NCBI GenBank assembly: GCA_907165275.2
Contig: OU015658.1
Span: 2,988,501 to 3,052,500, forward strand
DNA from: Zygaena filipendulae
Taxonomy: Eukaryota > Arthropoda > Insecta > Lepidoptera > Zygaenidae
Reading direction: 5' to 3'
Length of the DNA: 64,000 bases
A model generated the notes under the pieces. The model worked only from the letters and a program-made list of their open reading frames with translations. It did not search any database and was not told where the DNA came from. Positions within the stretch are counted from its first letter, which is position 1. Every line of letters begins with the position of its first letter. A program made the position numbers and the translations under genes. Shown here piece after piece: positions 11,701-19,590 of this stretch.

Positions 11701-14700
11701 GTGCATTTTATATATAGACAAACGGAGCTTTTGGGCTTGTATGAAGGTACTACGACTATGTTTAATGAGATAATAATAGTTTTTAAAAAAATTAAAAATA
11801 TTCGGCTAGGTTTAAGAAAAGTGTCAGCCCTGACTCCAATTTTTATTACCGAATCTTTAATTAATTATAACTCCCATACCCCTCGGGATTAGCGTTTGGT
11901 TTTTTTGTCACATATTGATCATAGTCTGGGGTATATAATACGTAAAGCATTTTTGCTAATGCGTCATAGTATAAGAGAAAAAAAATAAAAACGAAAAATT
12001 TAAAAAACTTAATAACTCTTGTTGTAGTTGCTCTGGAAAGATGAAAAATTCTCCTAAAATGCAACCTTACTTACTCTTATATATTCTGGAATCAAATTAT
12101 CAATAAAACCTATAGTTTCAGAGAAGCGATTTTTTTTCACTTTGTGGCCCAAAAAAATATGGGTTTTTCAAAAATTCATAAATCTGAAGATATGCATAAT
12201 TGGCACACGGGAGTTCTACTCTACCTTTTCTATTACTAATGACTACCCAATTCTGTAATAAAAACACCACGTCCGAAATTTTGTCCTTATTCCACACCGT
12301 GGCCGTCAGCAAATAAAAAAATAATGTACACGTATTTTTTGCTTTTTCAAATGTACATGAAAATATACACAGATATAGCGCGTTAAAGTTTAGGGTGGGG
12401 GCTCGTGACGTCATTAACCGCTATAAGCCCCCATACAAACTGGACCTTATTCACTATGACCATAACACGCCGCGTTAAGATAAGACGCCACAAAAATTGT
12501 TATTCCCTCGCGATCAAAGAAGTTTCACTTTAAAAAAATACATTTACAACGTTTGTTATCTAGTATAGTTGAATTACATTATCTGTGGTTATGGTATACA
12601 GAATATAAATTTCTATTTTGTCATCTGGTCGGCGGTCGGAATTGTGTTTTTAGGACGCGCGTTATAGGCAAGGAATGTTGTTCGTCATAAAGAATAAGGG
12701 CCCTGCACCGAATAGTGACGTCACGCGGAATGTCAACTCAATGTATGGCCGTTATTTTTTATTTTTACGTAAAAAAAAAATACGTGTTCAATATTTTTTG
12801 TCAATCTACAAACCGGACTAAAAAAAAATTAGTCAACTAGCCCAATATTTTGTCGAATAGTTATCAAGATAATTATTTTGCTGTATCTATGTAAATAGGG
12901 GGTGATTGTACGCACCTCGACAAGGTCATCGAATATCGTCATATTAATCCCTTCGCACATAACCAGCGGCACCCTTATTTTGTGCAAATCTTGGAATTCA
13001 ACCGGCATCGCCCAGAACTCGCAGCTCTCCGGCAATATGCTCGTGTGATCCCTCAGTTTGTTCTTGTGCTTATAAAGGAGATACGCCATTTTTAAATTCT
13101 CCCAAGGTAATATTGCACTCGAGAAATTGGGGTCGCATATCACGTTGGACACTTCGTTTAAAATGTCGTCGGTGATCTCCGATATGAATTTAACATTATC
13201 AATGTTGTTCTCATTGATGTAATCGTTTAAAATGCCTCTATTTAAATTCGTGTCTTCATGGATGTAAACTTTTTTCGCGCCCATTCTGGACGCCGCCAGT
13301 CCCAGAAAGCTGCTGCCATTTAAATCCAGCACGACGGCGTCCCTTCTCAACTCTTCTTTTATCGTTGACAAGAAGTGCTTACTTCTTCGTCCGTCATTGA
13401 GATAAGACACGTGGGTCCTTGAAAATGCCATGTGCACACCACATTCGCATATCGGTCTCTTGTAATGCTTGTGCTTCAAGTTATCGTTTTCCAAATAGAA
13501 CCATAGCGAATATTCGTCCTGGCAGGAAATGAGTGTGACCGCTTCGTCTTTTTTGACTGTTATTTCTTGGGGCAGGTAGTAGACCGCCTGCATCCAGTGG
13601 TCTCTCCACGGGACCGTGTCTTGGGGGCGTTCCGATGAGAGATCAGCGTCAGGGTGGCACCACCATGGAGCGCAGCTCAGGGTTATCTTCCCTTAAAAGT
13701 CACAAGAAAATGTCGGTTATGACGTGGGATAAAAAGCACTGCCTCCTTAGGTCTTCTACGGATAGGGGATGCTGGAGAAGGAATCGGTACGATCTCCTTT
13801 AAACTTTAACAAATACCAACTGTTACTATGGAAAGAAGCAACACTCTCCGCCTGCCGCCAACTTCATGCCACGGATGTGGTTGTGGTGTGTGGTCGACGT
13901 GGTGTGGTTGTGGTGTGTGGTCGACGTGGTGTGGTTGTGGTGTGTGGTCGACGTGGTGTGGTTGTGGTGTATGGTCGACGCGCACGTGGTGTGGTTGCGG
14001 TTACCTTCAGTGTCCATGTTCAGTTCCCACCACATGAACACCATTTGCGCGCGGCCGGCGGCCGTGGCGGCGAAGGCCTGCCTGACGGTGCGCGCGCGGG
14101 GCAGCGCGGCGCGGCCCGACCAGTCGTAGTAGAACACGGGGATCTGCTCGGACAGCTCGCGGAACGAGTGCCGCGGCAGTTGCGACAGCTGCAGGTCATG
14201 CACCGCCGCCGACCCAGCGCACTCCTTCATCTGGACAACGCTTACATCCATAGAGATAGGTAAGCACAATTTGACATACGATAGGTAAGTCGTTGCTCGG
14301 AAATGGCGCGTCATAACCACGTCCGAGCAACGACATACCGCGTTGGCTAAATTGTTTTTTATTTCCATGCATTTCATATAAAATTTTAATGGAATAGGAA
14401 TTGCCGCTCGTGCCATATCCGCACCCGACGCCCTTTATGTGTGGCCTGCGCCTTACACTCATAGAGATATTCAGTACACATAGAGCTTTAGTTTCATTAA
14501 AAATTTCGTTCTAAATTCAAACAAAAACAATTGATGTTGACAATGGCGCGTATTTTACATGGCCTCATAAAATGATTTTTAGTCTGTAATATTTTCCACA
14601 GAACATGATGGCAATCTACAATCATCTTCATTGTCATTTACCTTTTGTGGCGTCTTCAGTATTATTTGAAGGTCTTCATCAGCTAAATCGTTCAATTTGT

Positions 14701-15966
14701 TCCACTTTTGCAGTGTGGGACACTCTACAACCTGTGCATATACCACCGCAGAGTCCGGAACAACTATACAGTCCTCTTCAAGAAGATATTTGTGTGCATG
14801 GGAAAACGTTGGCAAGGCACCTGGAAATACAAAGATATTATTACATTGCATTTGTTACACTCTAGTCAGGGAGACAAGCTAAAATAGCACTTATTATTAG
14901 TGATTTAGAAACTGATATTTTCTGTAATCTGCTACTCTCCTAGATTATGATTGGCAACTTGTAAATTGGTATAGTACACACACCATTATATTGGGATGGA
15001 ACTGTTGTATGGTTATAAAACAAATCAAAGTCTAATGTGAGAAGCTCTAAGACATTTTACAAAATAATAGGAGATGGTAACAACCTTCACCAATCAATTC
15101 AGTGTCAAACACTTCAGTGACTAGAATATTAGCCTTTTCCTTCATGTCTCCATCCTCCCCCACTGTCAGTTCGGTAGATCTTTTAGGTATGAGAGTTATT
15201 TTGTCGGCAACACCATTTCGTTTCAGTATTTTTAGGCAGCATTCAGCCATTGGTTGGAAGGCTTCACATGCTACAATGGTGTCGGCTCCACAACGTGCTG
15301 CCAGGATTGATAGAAGCCCTGTTCCTGTGCCTTAAATGTGATCAAAATATTTATAAATTGTATTCATTTATAGTTTAAAAGCAAAAGTTAGTTGAATGGT
15401 GTTTTCTATTTCAAAAGAACAACTTTTATTCCTGGTGAGTTGTGAAGTAAATCTTATTGGAAAATTTGATCAATTCACTTTGGAACCAATGACATTAAAA
15501 GTATTAAAATTGTTTGGAACTAACAAAAAACACCATGAGGAATTATTCCATGTGACATAAGTCACAAACAAATTACATAATTTCCTTTGGATTGGTATAA
15601 TTATCAAGGTATAAAAGTACAGGTTATAAAAGTCGCAAGTATTTCATTTTTATCATGTCACCACCAATTAATCAAGTTCATCAGCTGTGTCTAGAGACAG
15701 TGTTGTCATGGACAATGAACACTATCCATGGAATGAAAAAAAAATACAGTACCAATATCCAACACATTCGCTTTTTTTCCAGCATTATGCATTTTATTTA
15801 TGGCCAGCTGCAATGCCCTATGGTACTTTTTATTTCTTTCGGTGTCATGGAGCATATCAGCGAAGGCTGAACGCGCGATCTCTTGGTGATAATCGTAATC
15901 CTCATGTTGGACATCCCATTCAGTACTCCCAGTTATGGGGTTCCTTTTCTGAGTAAACACTTTCAT
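2791..15966 (-). CDS. PRMT7: protein arginine N-methyltransferase 7, 8 exons
   Basis: Type III arginine methyltransferase, making monomethyl-arginine with S-adenosylmethionine on histones and RNA-processing proteins. Exons in transcript order: 15966-15753, 15330-15085, 14820-14642, 14230-14005, 13691-12916, 8789-8641, 3936-3777, 2898-2791. All junctions are GT-AG and in phase, summing to 685 codons; human PRMT7 is about 690. The SAM motif LDIGTGTG spans the exon 1/2 junction (residues ~68-75). The double-E loop [11 protein letters not shown] closes exon 2. Exon 5 holds the degenerate second methyltransferase half typical of PRMT7 ([20 protein letters not shown]). QPLWEYPC lies in exon 6 and WDPHCRQAV in exon 7, both family signatures. 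The start MKVF at 15966 matches the usual N-terminus; an in-frame ATG at 15984 would add six codons, and an AG just upstream suggests a noncoding 5' exon. Exon 7 must end at the GTGAGC donor (3776): reading on enters a MITE, while exon 8 restores the family C-terminus. Introns 5 and 6 are over 4 kb and consist largely of repeats. Confidence 0.95.
2899..3776 (-). other. PRMT7 intron 7 with foldback MITE
   Basis: The intron runs from the GTGAGC donor (3776-3771) to the TTACAG acceptor (2900). About half is the MITE at 3277-3691. The open frame continuing from exon 7 into this intron (3543-3776) is repeat-derived and not part of the protein. Confidence 0.8.
3277..3691. mobile_element. foldback MITE with GGTCCGTATTCC ends
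   Basis: Begins GGTCCGTATTCCAAAAG and ends CTTCTGGAATACGGGCC, an inverted terminal repeat. Inside, a degenerate motif of the type CTCAAGACTAGTTTCAAG recurs in both orientations (3300-3360, 3480-3660). No coding capacity. Confidence 0.75.
4253..4345. mobile_element. degenerate copy of the ACCGCCGCACTCAGAG MITE
   Basis: Starts with AACCGCCGCACTCAGAGTCG, the terminal repeat of the three intact copies at 8040, 8349 and 9953, then decays. The opposite end is not clear. A second decayed end lies at about 7600-7653 (GACTCTGAGTGCGGCGG). Confidence 0.55.
4714..4840. mobile_element. GC-rich foldback, CGCGAA family
   Basis: Near-perfect palindrome of about 127 bases. TCCACATTCGCGCGCGAACC on the left pairs with GGTTCGCGCG...GAATGTGGA on the right, around an AT-rich centre near 4777. 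Related hairpins occur at 18306-18400 and 62285-62405, all bounded by CTCCACATT-type ends. Confidence 0.75.
4901..5955 (+). pseudogene. decayed Myb/SANT-like DNA-binding gene, transposon accessory type
   Basis: A gene relic that keeps its splice signals. ATG at 4901 is followed at once by GTGAGT. An acceptor at 4993 opens an exon (4994 to about 5156) with the SANT/zeste-like pattern F-T-P-D-E-K-F-L-L ... T-D ... F-K-E-K-M-A-W-I, broken by at least three in-frame stops. A third exon from 5273 to about 5411 reads [16 protein letters not shown], the third-helix pattern of the family, with another stop. After an inserted Helitron-like repeat (about 5480-5790) the acidic/basic coiled-coil tail follows at about 5851-5955 with one more stop. 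Such proteins are encoded by Harbinger transposons and by related domesticated genes. It lies antisense within PRMT7 intron 6. Domain identity rests on pattern only. Confidence 0.6.
6359..6710 (+). mobile_element. Helitron-like non-autonomous repeat, long copy
   Basis: Begins TCCTACTAATATTATAAATG and ends CAGCTAGTT, the TC start and CTAG end expected of Helitron-type elements. The interior carries GGATGAAATTTGGCATGCACG and GGGTACTTTTTATC. This repeat is extremely common in Lepidoptera; assignment to the Lep1/Helitron type is from memory of the family. Confidence 0.65.
7826..8026 (-). mobile_element. Helitron-like non-autonomous repeat, compact copy
   Basis: Reverse orientation copy from CTAGCTGTGCCCCGCGG to ATAATATTAGTAGGA, about 200 bases. 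It has the same core as the 6359 copy but lacks its internal extension. Confidence 0.7.
8040..8278. mobile_element. MITE with ACCGCCGCACTCAGAG inverted ends, copy 1
   Basis: Foldback element of about 239 bases whose two halves are largely complementary. Long terminal repeats continue through GACTTTAATGATTACTTAG and AGATTTTTAAAACAAAA. The left end is slightly mutated (ACGGCCGC). Confidence 0.85.
8349..8587. mobile_element. MITE with ACCGCCGCACTCAGAG inverted ends, copy 2
   Basis: Same family and length as the copy at 8040-8278, only 70 bases away. The 34 bases just outside its left end (about 8312-8346) reappear in inverted form beside the degenerate copy at 4253. Confidence 0.85.
8948..9170. 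mobile_element. MITE with AGATAAGCAATA inverted ends
   Basis: AGATAAGCAATAGTATGTTA at the left pairs with TAACATGTTATTGCTTATCT at the right; the complementarity continues through GGGTTAACATA and CGTTTTAAAA. About 223 bases, no coding capacity. Confidence 0.8.
9605..9722. repeat. short foldback with TATA-like arms
   Basis: GTGCGGAACCGTCATTGCAA and its imperfect complement TTGCAATGACAGCCTTTCCGCAC flank a GC-rich centre that includes GTTCCGAC/GTCGGAAC. Probably a small transposon derivative. Confidence 0.5.
9869..10250. mobile_element. TAA-flanked MITE interrupted by another MITE
   Basis: TGCTACTGCTCCACCTGCG at the left and CGCAGGTGGAGCAGTAGCA at the right are perfect inverted ends. TAA stands directly outside both ends, a 3-bp target duplication as in PIF/Harbinger-type elements. 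A 239-base element (9953-10191) sits in the middle; an uninterrupted copy is at 53948-54089. Confidence 0.85.
9953..10191. mobile_element. MITE with ACCGCCGCACTCAGAG inverted ends, copy 3 (nested)
   Basis: Third copy of the family at 8040 and 8349, inserted within the TAA-flanked MITE 9869-10250. Both ends are intact. Confidence 0.9.
10353..12302. mobile_element. 1.95-kb inverted-repeat element
   Basis: CCACGGTGTGGAATAAGGAC at the left is answered by its complement ending at 12302. The arms (10353-10786 and 11869-12302) are about 430 bases and nearly identical. A further partial right-arm copy lies at 11279-11570, and both right-arm copies are preceded by the same 45-base stretch (from 11237 and 11824), so a direct duplication arose inside the element. 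Short open frames in the arms have no recognised homology. Confidence 0.8.
12445..12702. mobile_element. MITE with CCTTATTC/GAATAAGG ends, copy 1 (nested)
   Basis: Runs from CCTTATTCACTATGACCATA to AGAATAAGGGCC. A second copy at 17656-17907 shares blocks such as CCCTCGCGATCAAAGAAGTT and ATGGTATACAGAATAT. It interrupts the TGACGTCA MITE at ACAAACTG. Confidence 0.8.
13876..13998. repeat. 27-bp tandem repeat next to a PRMT7 splice donor
   Basis: About four and a half copies of a GT-rich 27-base unit containing GTGTGGTCGACGTGG. The array begins within ten bases of the exon 4 donor (GTAACC, 14004) and lies in intron 4. On the minus strand it stays open and would encode His-Asn-Thr-rich repeats if the intron were retained. 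Confidence 0.85.
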
Positions 15967-15984
15967 CTTGGTATGTGTTTTCAT

Positions 15985-16764
15985 GGAACTATACCTGAGG
16001 ATTAGAAGCCAAATTCACTCAAAAAACAGTTACCTATTATTTTTTTATAACTTAATGCCAATGATATTTAAGATATGTATAGAATGTCTTTGCCTAATGC
16101 CCTAAGGAGATACAAGTCTGAAATAACTACAAGTGGTTTGGCTTTGGTTACCTAAATTTTAGTAGATTGGGCGATATCAATAAAAATCTGCCACTTCTAA
16201 ATATATTGATCATAGAGTAATTTAAATAAAAATTTAAAAGCAATATATTTTTCTTAGGATTGAGGAAAATAGGACAGGTACCTACCTACACAAGAACAGT
16301 TAGTAGGTAAAATAACCTAATCCAATCCAATAATCCCGTTCTGTCAAAATTCCTTTATTTTTTCTAACAATGCTTCCTAACCTTTGCTTCCTATCGTCTT
16401 AAATAAAAAATGAAAGTGGCAAATAACACTCAGTGTTGAGTCCAAATTGAAAAAAAAAAAAAAAAAAACAAACAAATTTTTTTGTTGGTATGACAATTAA
16501 TGTGAATTGACAATTTTGACATACCTACCTACCTAGGTTTAGGTAAGGGTATGTTCCATTATTATGGGTAGCACTGGTCCAGTGCTTGCAGTAACGAGAA
16601 ATTCATTCCGTTGTATACTGCCACAGTGTCCGCAGGGAGCACTGGCGTTTACGAGGTAAGGTGCTCTCAGTGATTTGATCAGTGATCAACCTCGGACCAA
16701 TGATTAGTCAATGAGTAGTCGACAGCGTGACATGACAATAACATGGAAGCCGTTCTGTGGCTTG
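15985..16764. other. 5' flank of PRMT7
   Basis: AT-rich with an A-tract at about 16450-16470. A TCAG acceptor lies just upstream (minus sense) of the PRMT7 ATG, so a noncoding first exon probably lies here. No TATA box or recognised gene was found. Confidence 0.4.
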
Positions 16765-17635
16765 GTGTGCGTTCCGTGGATTTGGGCGCAGTTGTTCGGT
16801 TAAAATTTCACTCGTTTGAGTTGCAACCAAGCCACAGAACGATCGAGTTGTTTTTATAACCTCAAAATATTTGAAATTTCAGGCGCCATTTGTTTTCTCT
16901 CAATTCACATTGCAAATAAGACTGTTTTACATCCAATTATAAACTTTTTGTGACTACGACACCTCCCCTTTGTTCGTAAGAACTCCGATTAATTTCTTTT
17001 TCAACGAATCCGGTTTTTGGCGCAAACTTTGACACTTCTTAAACAATACATAGCTGTCAGAGTGAAAATTAACCTGCTTCGGAGATGGTTGTTTGGTTGC
17101 TGCACTCGGAGCCACGGAACGGGTGAAACTACGCTCTGACAGTTGTCAGAGTAAAATTTCACCAAGTGTGCGTTCCGTGGCTTCGCACGAATGCACTCGA
17201 ACGCGCTCGAGCGCGCTCTGAACCCGTTCTGTGGCTTGGTGAAATTTTACTCTGACAACTGTCAGAGCGTAGTTTCACCCGTTCCGTGGCTTAGAGTGTA
17301 ACAACCAAACAACCATCTCCGAAGCAGGTTAATTTTCACTCTGACAGCTATGTATTGTTTATGAAGTGTCAAAGGTTGCGCCAAAAACCAGATTCGTCGA
17401 ATAAGAAATTAATTGGAGTTCTTACAAACAAAGGGGAGGTGTCGTAGTCACAAAAAGTTTATAATTGGACGTAAAACAGTCTTATTTGCAATGTGAGTTG
17501 AGAGAAAACAAATGGCGCCTGCAATTTCAAATATTTTGAGGTTATAAAAACAACTCGATCGTTCTGTGGCTTGGTTGCAACTCAAACGAGTGAAATTTTA
17601 ACCAAACAACGCACCCAAATCCACGGAACGCACAC
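16765..17635. mobile_element. head-to-head dimer of a TGTGCGTTCCGTGG foldback element
   Basis: A giant palindrome with arms of about 400 bases. The right half (about 17166-17635) is a complete element, from TGTGCGTTCCGTGG to CCACGGAACGCACA. The left half (16765-17165) is a forward copy lacking its last ~70 bases. The monomer is seen alone at 55409-55876, and a rearranged dimer at 27108-27745. The spacer contains the palindrome CGCGCTCGAGCGCG. No coding capacity. Confidence 0.85.
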
Positions 17636-17655
17636 ATGGATGACAGTATACAAGA

Positions 17656-17907
17656 CCCTTATTCACTATGACCATAACACGTTGAGAATGTTAAGACCAT
17701 GTTCTCTTATTCGTCTGTGGTTAAGACGCCCCAAAAACTGTTTTCCCTCGCGATCAAAGAAGTTCCACTTTGAAAAAATACTTTTAAAACGTATGTTATG
17801 GTATACAGAATATTAATTTCTAATATTTTATCACCTGGAGCGATCGGAATTGCGTTTTAGGACGCGTGTTATAGGCAAGAAATGTTGTTGGGCATTGAGA
17901 ATAAGGG
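17656..17907. mobile_element. MITE with CCTTATTC/GAATAAGG ends, copy 2
   Basis: Uninterrupted copy of the family at 12445-12702, lying 20 bases after the foldback dimer. Confidence 0.8.
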
Positions 17908-18143
17908 CTCTGAATTACGGTTCATTTTAAGAGTAACCAGCAAACTATAAAGGAACGACTTCACAGTATATTAAGGCCTTTCGTACACAAGGCTATGCAA
18001 ATCTTCGATAATAATCGATTTGATAGTAAACTTATGTCACGTATATCGGCATTGAATTACAAGACGCGAGTTGTCTATCCTGCTACCGTAGGCCGTAAGC
18101 GTAGTGGGTACACGACTTACACAAATTTAATTTATAAAATGTC

Positions 18144-18252
18144 CTAAATCTGGTAAATCGCTGTGACGTTTGTGGCGACGATCTCGGTCAGCAGGTGCAG
18201 GGTGCCGAGCGCGCGATCGGTGTCGGCGACGAACAACCAAAATGTTGGCGAC
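18144..18252 (-). other. GC-rich open segment ending in a stop, possible exon relic
   Basis: In one minus-strand frame this segment reads as ordinary-looking protein (core VADTDRALGTLHLLTEIV) and ends at TAG, in contrast to its AT-rich surroundings. A stop lies just upstream in the same frame and no acceptor is evident, so it cannot be joined to a gene. It may be the remnant of a 3' exon; I do not recognise the family. Confidence 0.25.
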
Positions 18253-18305
18253 ACGTGTCAGCAGTTTACGAACCTCTATGAATTTGTTTTGCGGCAGTCG
18301 CTTAA

Positions 18306-18400
18306 GCGCGCTCCACATTCGCACGCGGTTCGCGCGCGAAGCCGCGAAACACTCGCGAACCATGATACCACACTTAAGTTCGTGGTAATGTGGAGATTGC
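18306..18400. mobile_element. foldback, CGCGAA family, shortened
   Basis: GCTCCACATTCGCACGCGG and the interior GCGAAGCCGCGAAACAC match the hairpin at 4714-4840, but the right arm is shortened (GGTAATGTGGAG). Confidence 0.7.
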
Positions 18401-19590
18401 TTTAGAGACCAAATTCCAAAATCGTGAATCGTCGGGTAGTTATCAGAGATTTTGGGCCATCACATTGTAGTTATAATACCGGAACATACCCTTTGACAGT
18501 AGACATTGACTTTTTTAATCCATTTAGAGAAGGCAAAGGAATTAAAGTCTGGTTGTTGACGAGTGAAAGCCGTACCGAAAACACGCATGTCACGTTGTCT
18601 TCGTTATTTCAGTCACTTTTCAGCATATATTTTGGACCCTGAGCAGGAAACTGGCTTTCAAGAGAGCCATGTTTTAACTTGGGGAACAATCTAAAATTGT
18701 CATTGGCGTTCCGCCATAATTGAAGAAGTAGATGAAGAGATTTTTATTATTAAGAAACCTTGTCATTGGCAAATTATAATTATAGACGCCATTATTAAAG
18801 AAGAAGAAGAATCAAAGTCTATACAGTCAATTCAGTTGTATTTTTCTTCTTTTGAACTTTGAAGTTATTTACATCGAAATGCATCTTACATCAAAATGCA
18901 TTGGATGCATTTCGATGCTTTCTCGGAACTTTTGGCAGCAATTTTTCACAGCTGAACCTAGGACACTTTGTGGGAAGTTCTATAGTAAAACGATAACCTC
19001 CCGTTGAATGCTCCATTCCATGTTATTTCACTGTTTCCACACACTGTTCATAACTTATGGATCACTATTATGTAAAATCCTCTACTTTCCCATAATATTA
19101 ATTACAATAAACTATATTTGTAAAACAAAGAAAAAAAACTGATATCCATTTCTGCCAAAAATCCCGCCAAAAGTCCATAAGACATTGACATTTGACAACA
19201 ATCGTTGTGGTTTCGTTTGAAAATCAATTTTTTAATGAATTTTTATTTTGTAGACATAATAACTACCTTCAAAAATTAAAAAATAAACTACAGTAAATTC
19301 AAAGAATTTAATCAACAATTGATTATTTTATTATAATATATTTTTTATTTGAAAATTTCGTGAAGATTTATAAATAATAATCAGCCAGTATCTCTAAAGT
19401 CAATGTCATTTAATTTTTTGTCATACTTTAACATAATCAAAATAATTTAATCGCGAAAATAATCACTTTTGAACAGACTGTGAATCTAATTTCGATAGGT
19501 ACAAAAGAAAAGAACAAAAGTAATTTTTTTACATGGCAGCCGAATCGTAAATGTCATACAGTTCGTCTTTATAAACTACGATTTACTATC
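18401..19590. other. 5' flank of cytochrome c1
   Basis: AT-rich, no gene. Stretches around 18785-18930 resemble 26640-26820 (shared words such as GGAACTTTTGG and AAATGCAT), a dispersed repeat of unknown type. The cytochrome c1 promoter probably lies in the last few hundred bases; no TATA box was recognised. Confidence 0.4.

Larger units (their letters stand above)
10307..12826. mobile_element. TGACGTCA MITE split by two later insertions
   Basis: Left end GATGTTGAC at about 10311 continues through AATTAGTCCG to 10350. The element resumes at 12303 (CCGTCAGCAAAT), is broken again at 12445-12702, and ends near 12826 (AATTAGTCAAC). The joined parts match the complete copy at 24872-25199, including the two TGACGTCA sites (about 12406 and 12716). 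It lies within PRMT7 intron 5; its right end is about 90 bases from the exon 5 donor. Confidence 0.8.

Noticed and set aside
11566..11892. Open frames in the 10353-12302 region
   Set aside because: They lie in repeat arms, occur in inverted copies and match nothing recognisable.
13876..13998. CRISPR-like array
   Set aside because: Uniform head-to-tail 27-base units without spacers in an insect intron; a simple minisatellite.
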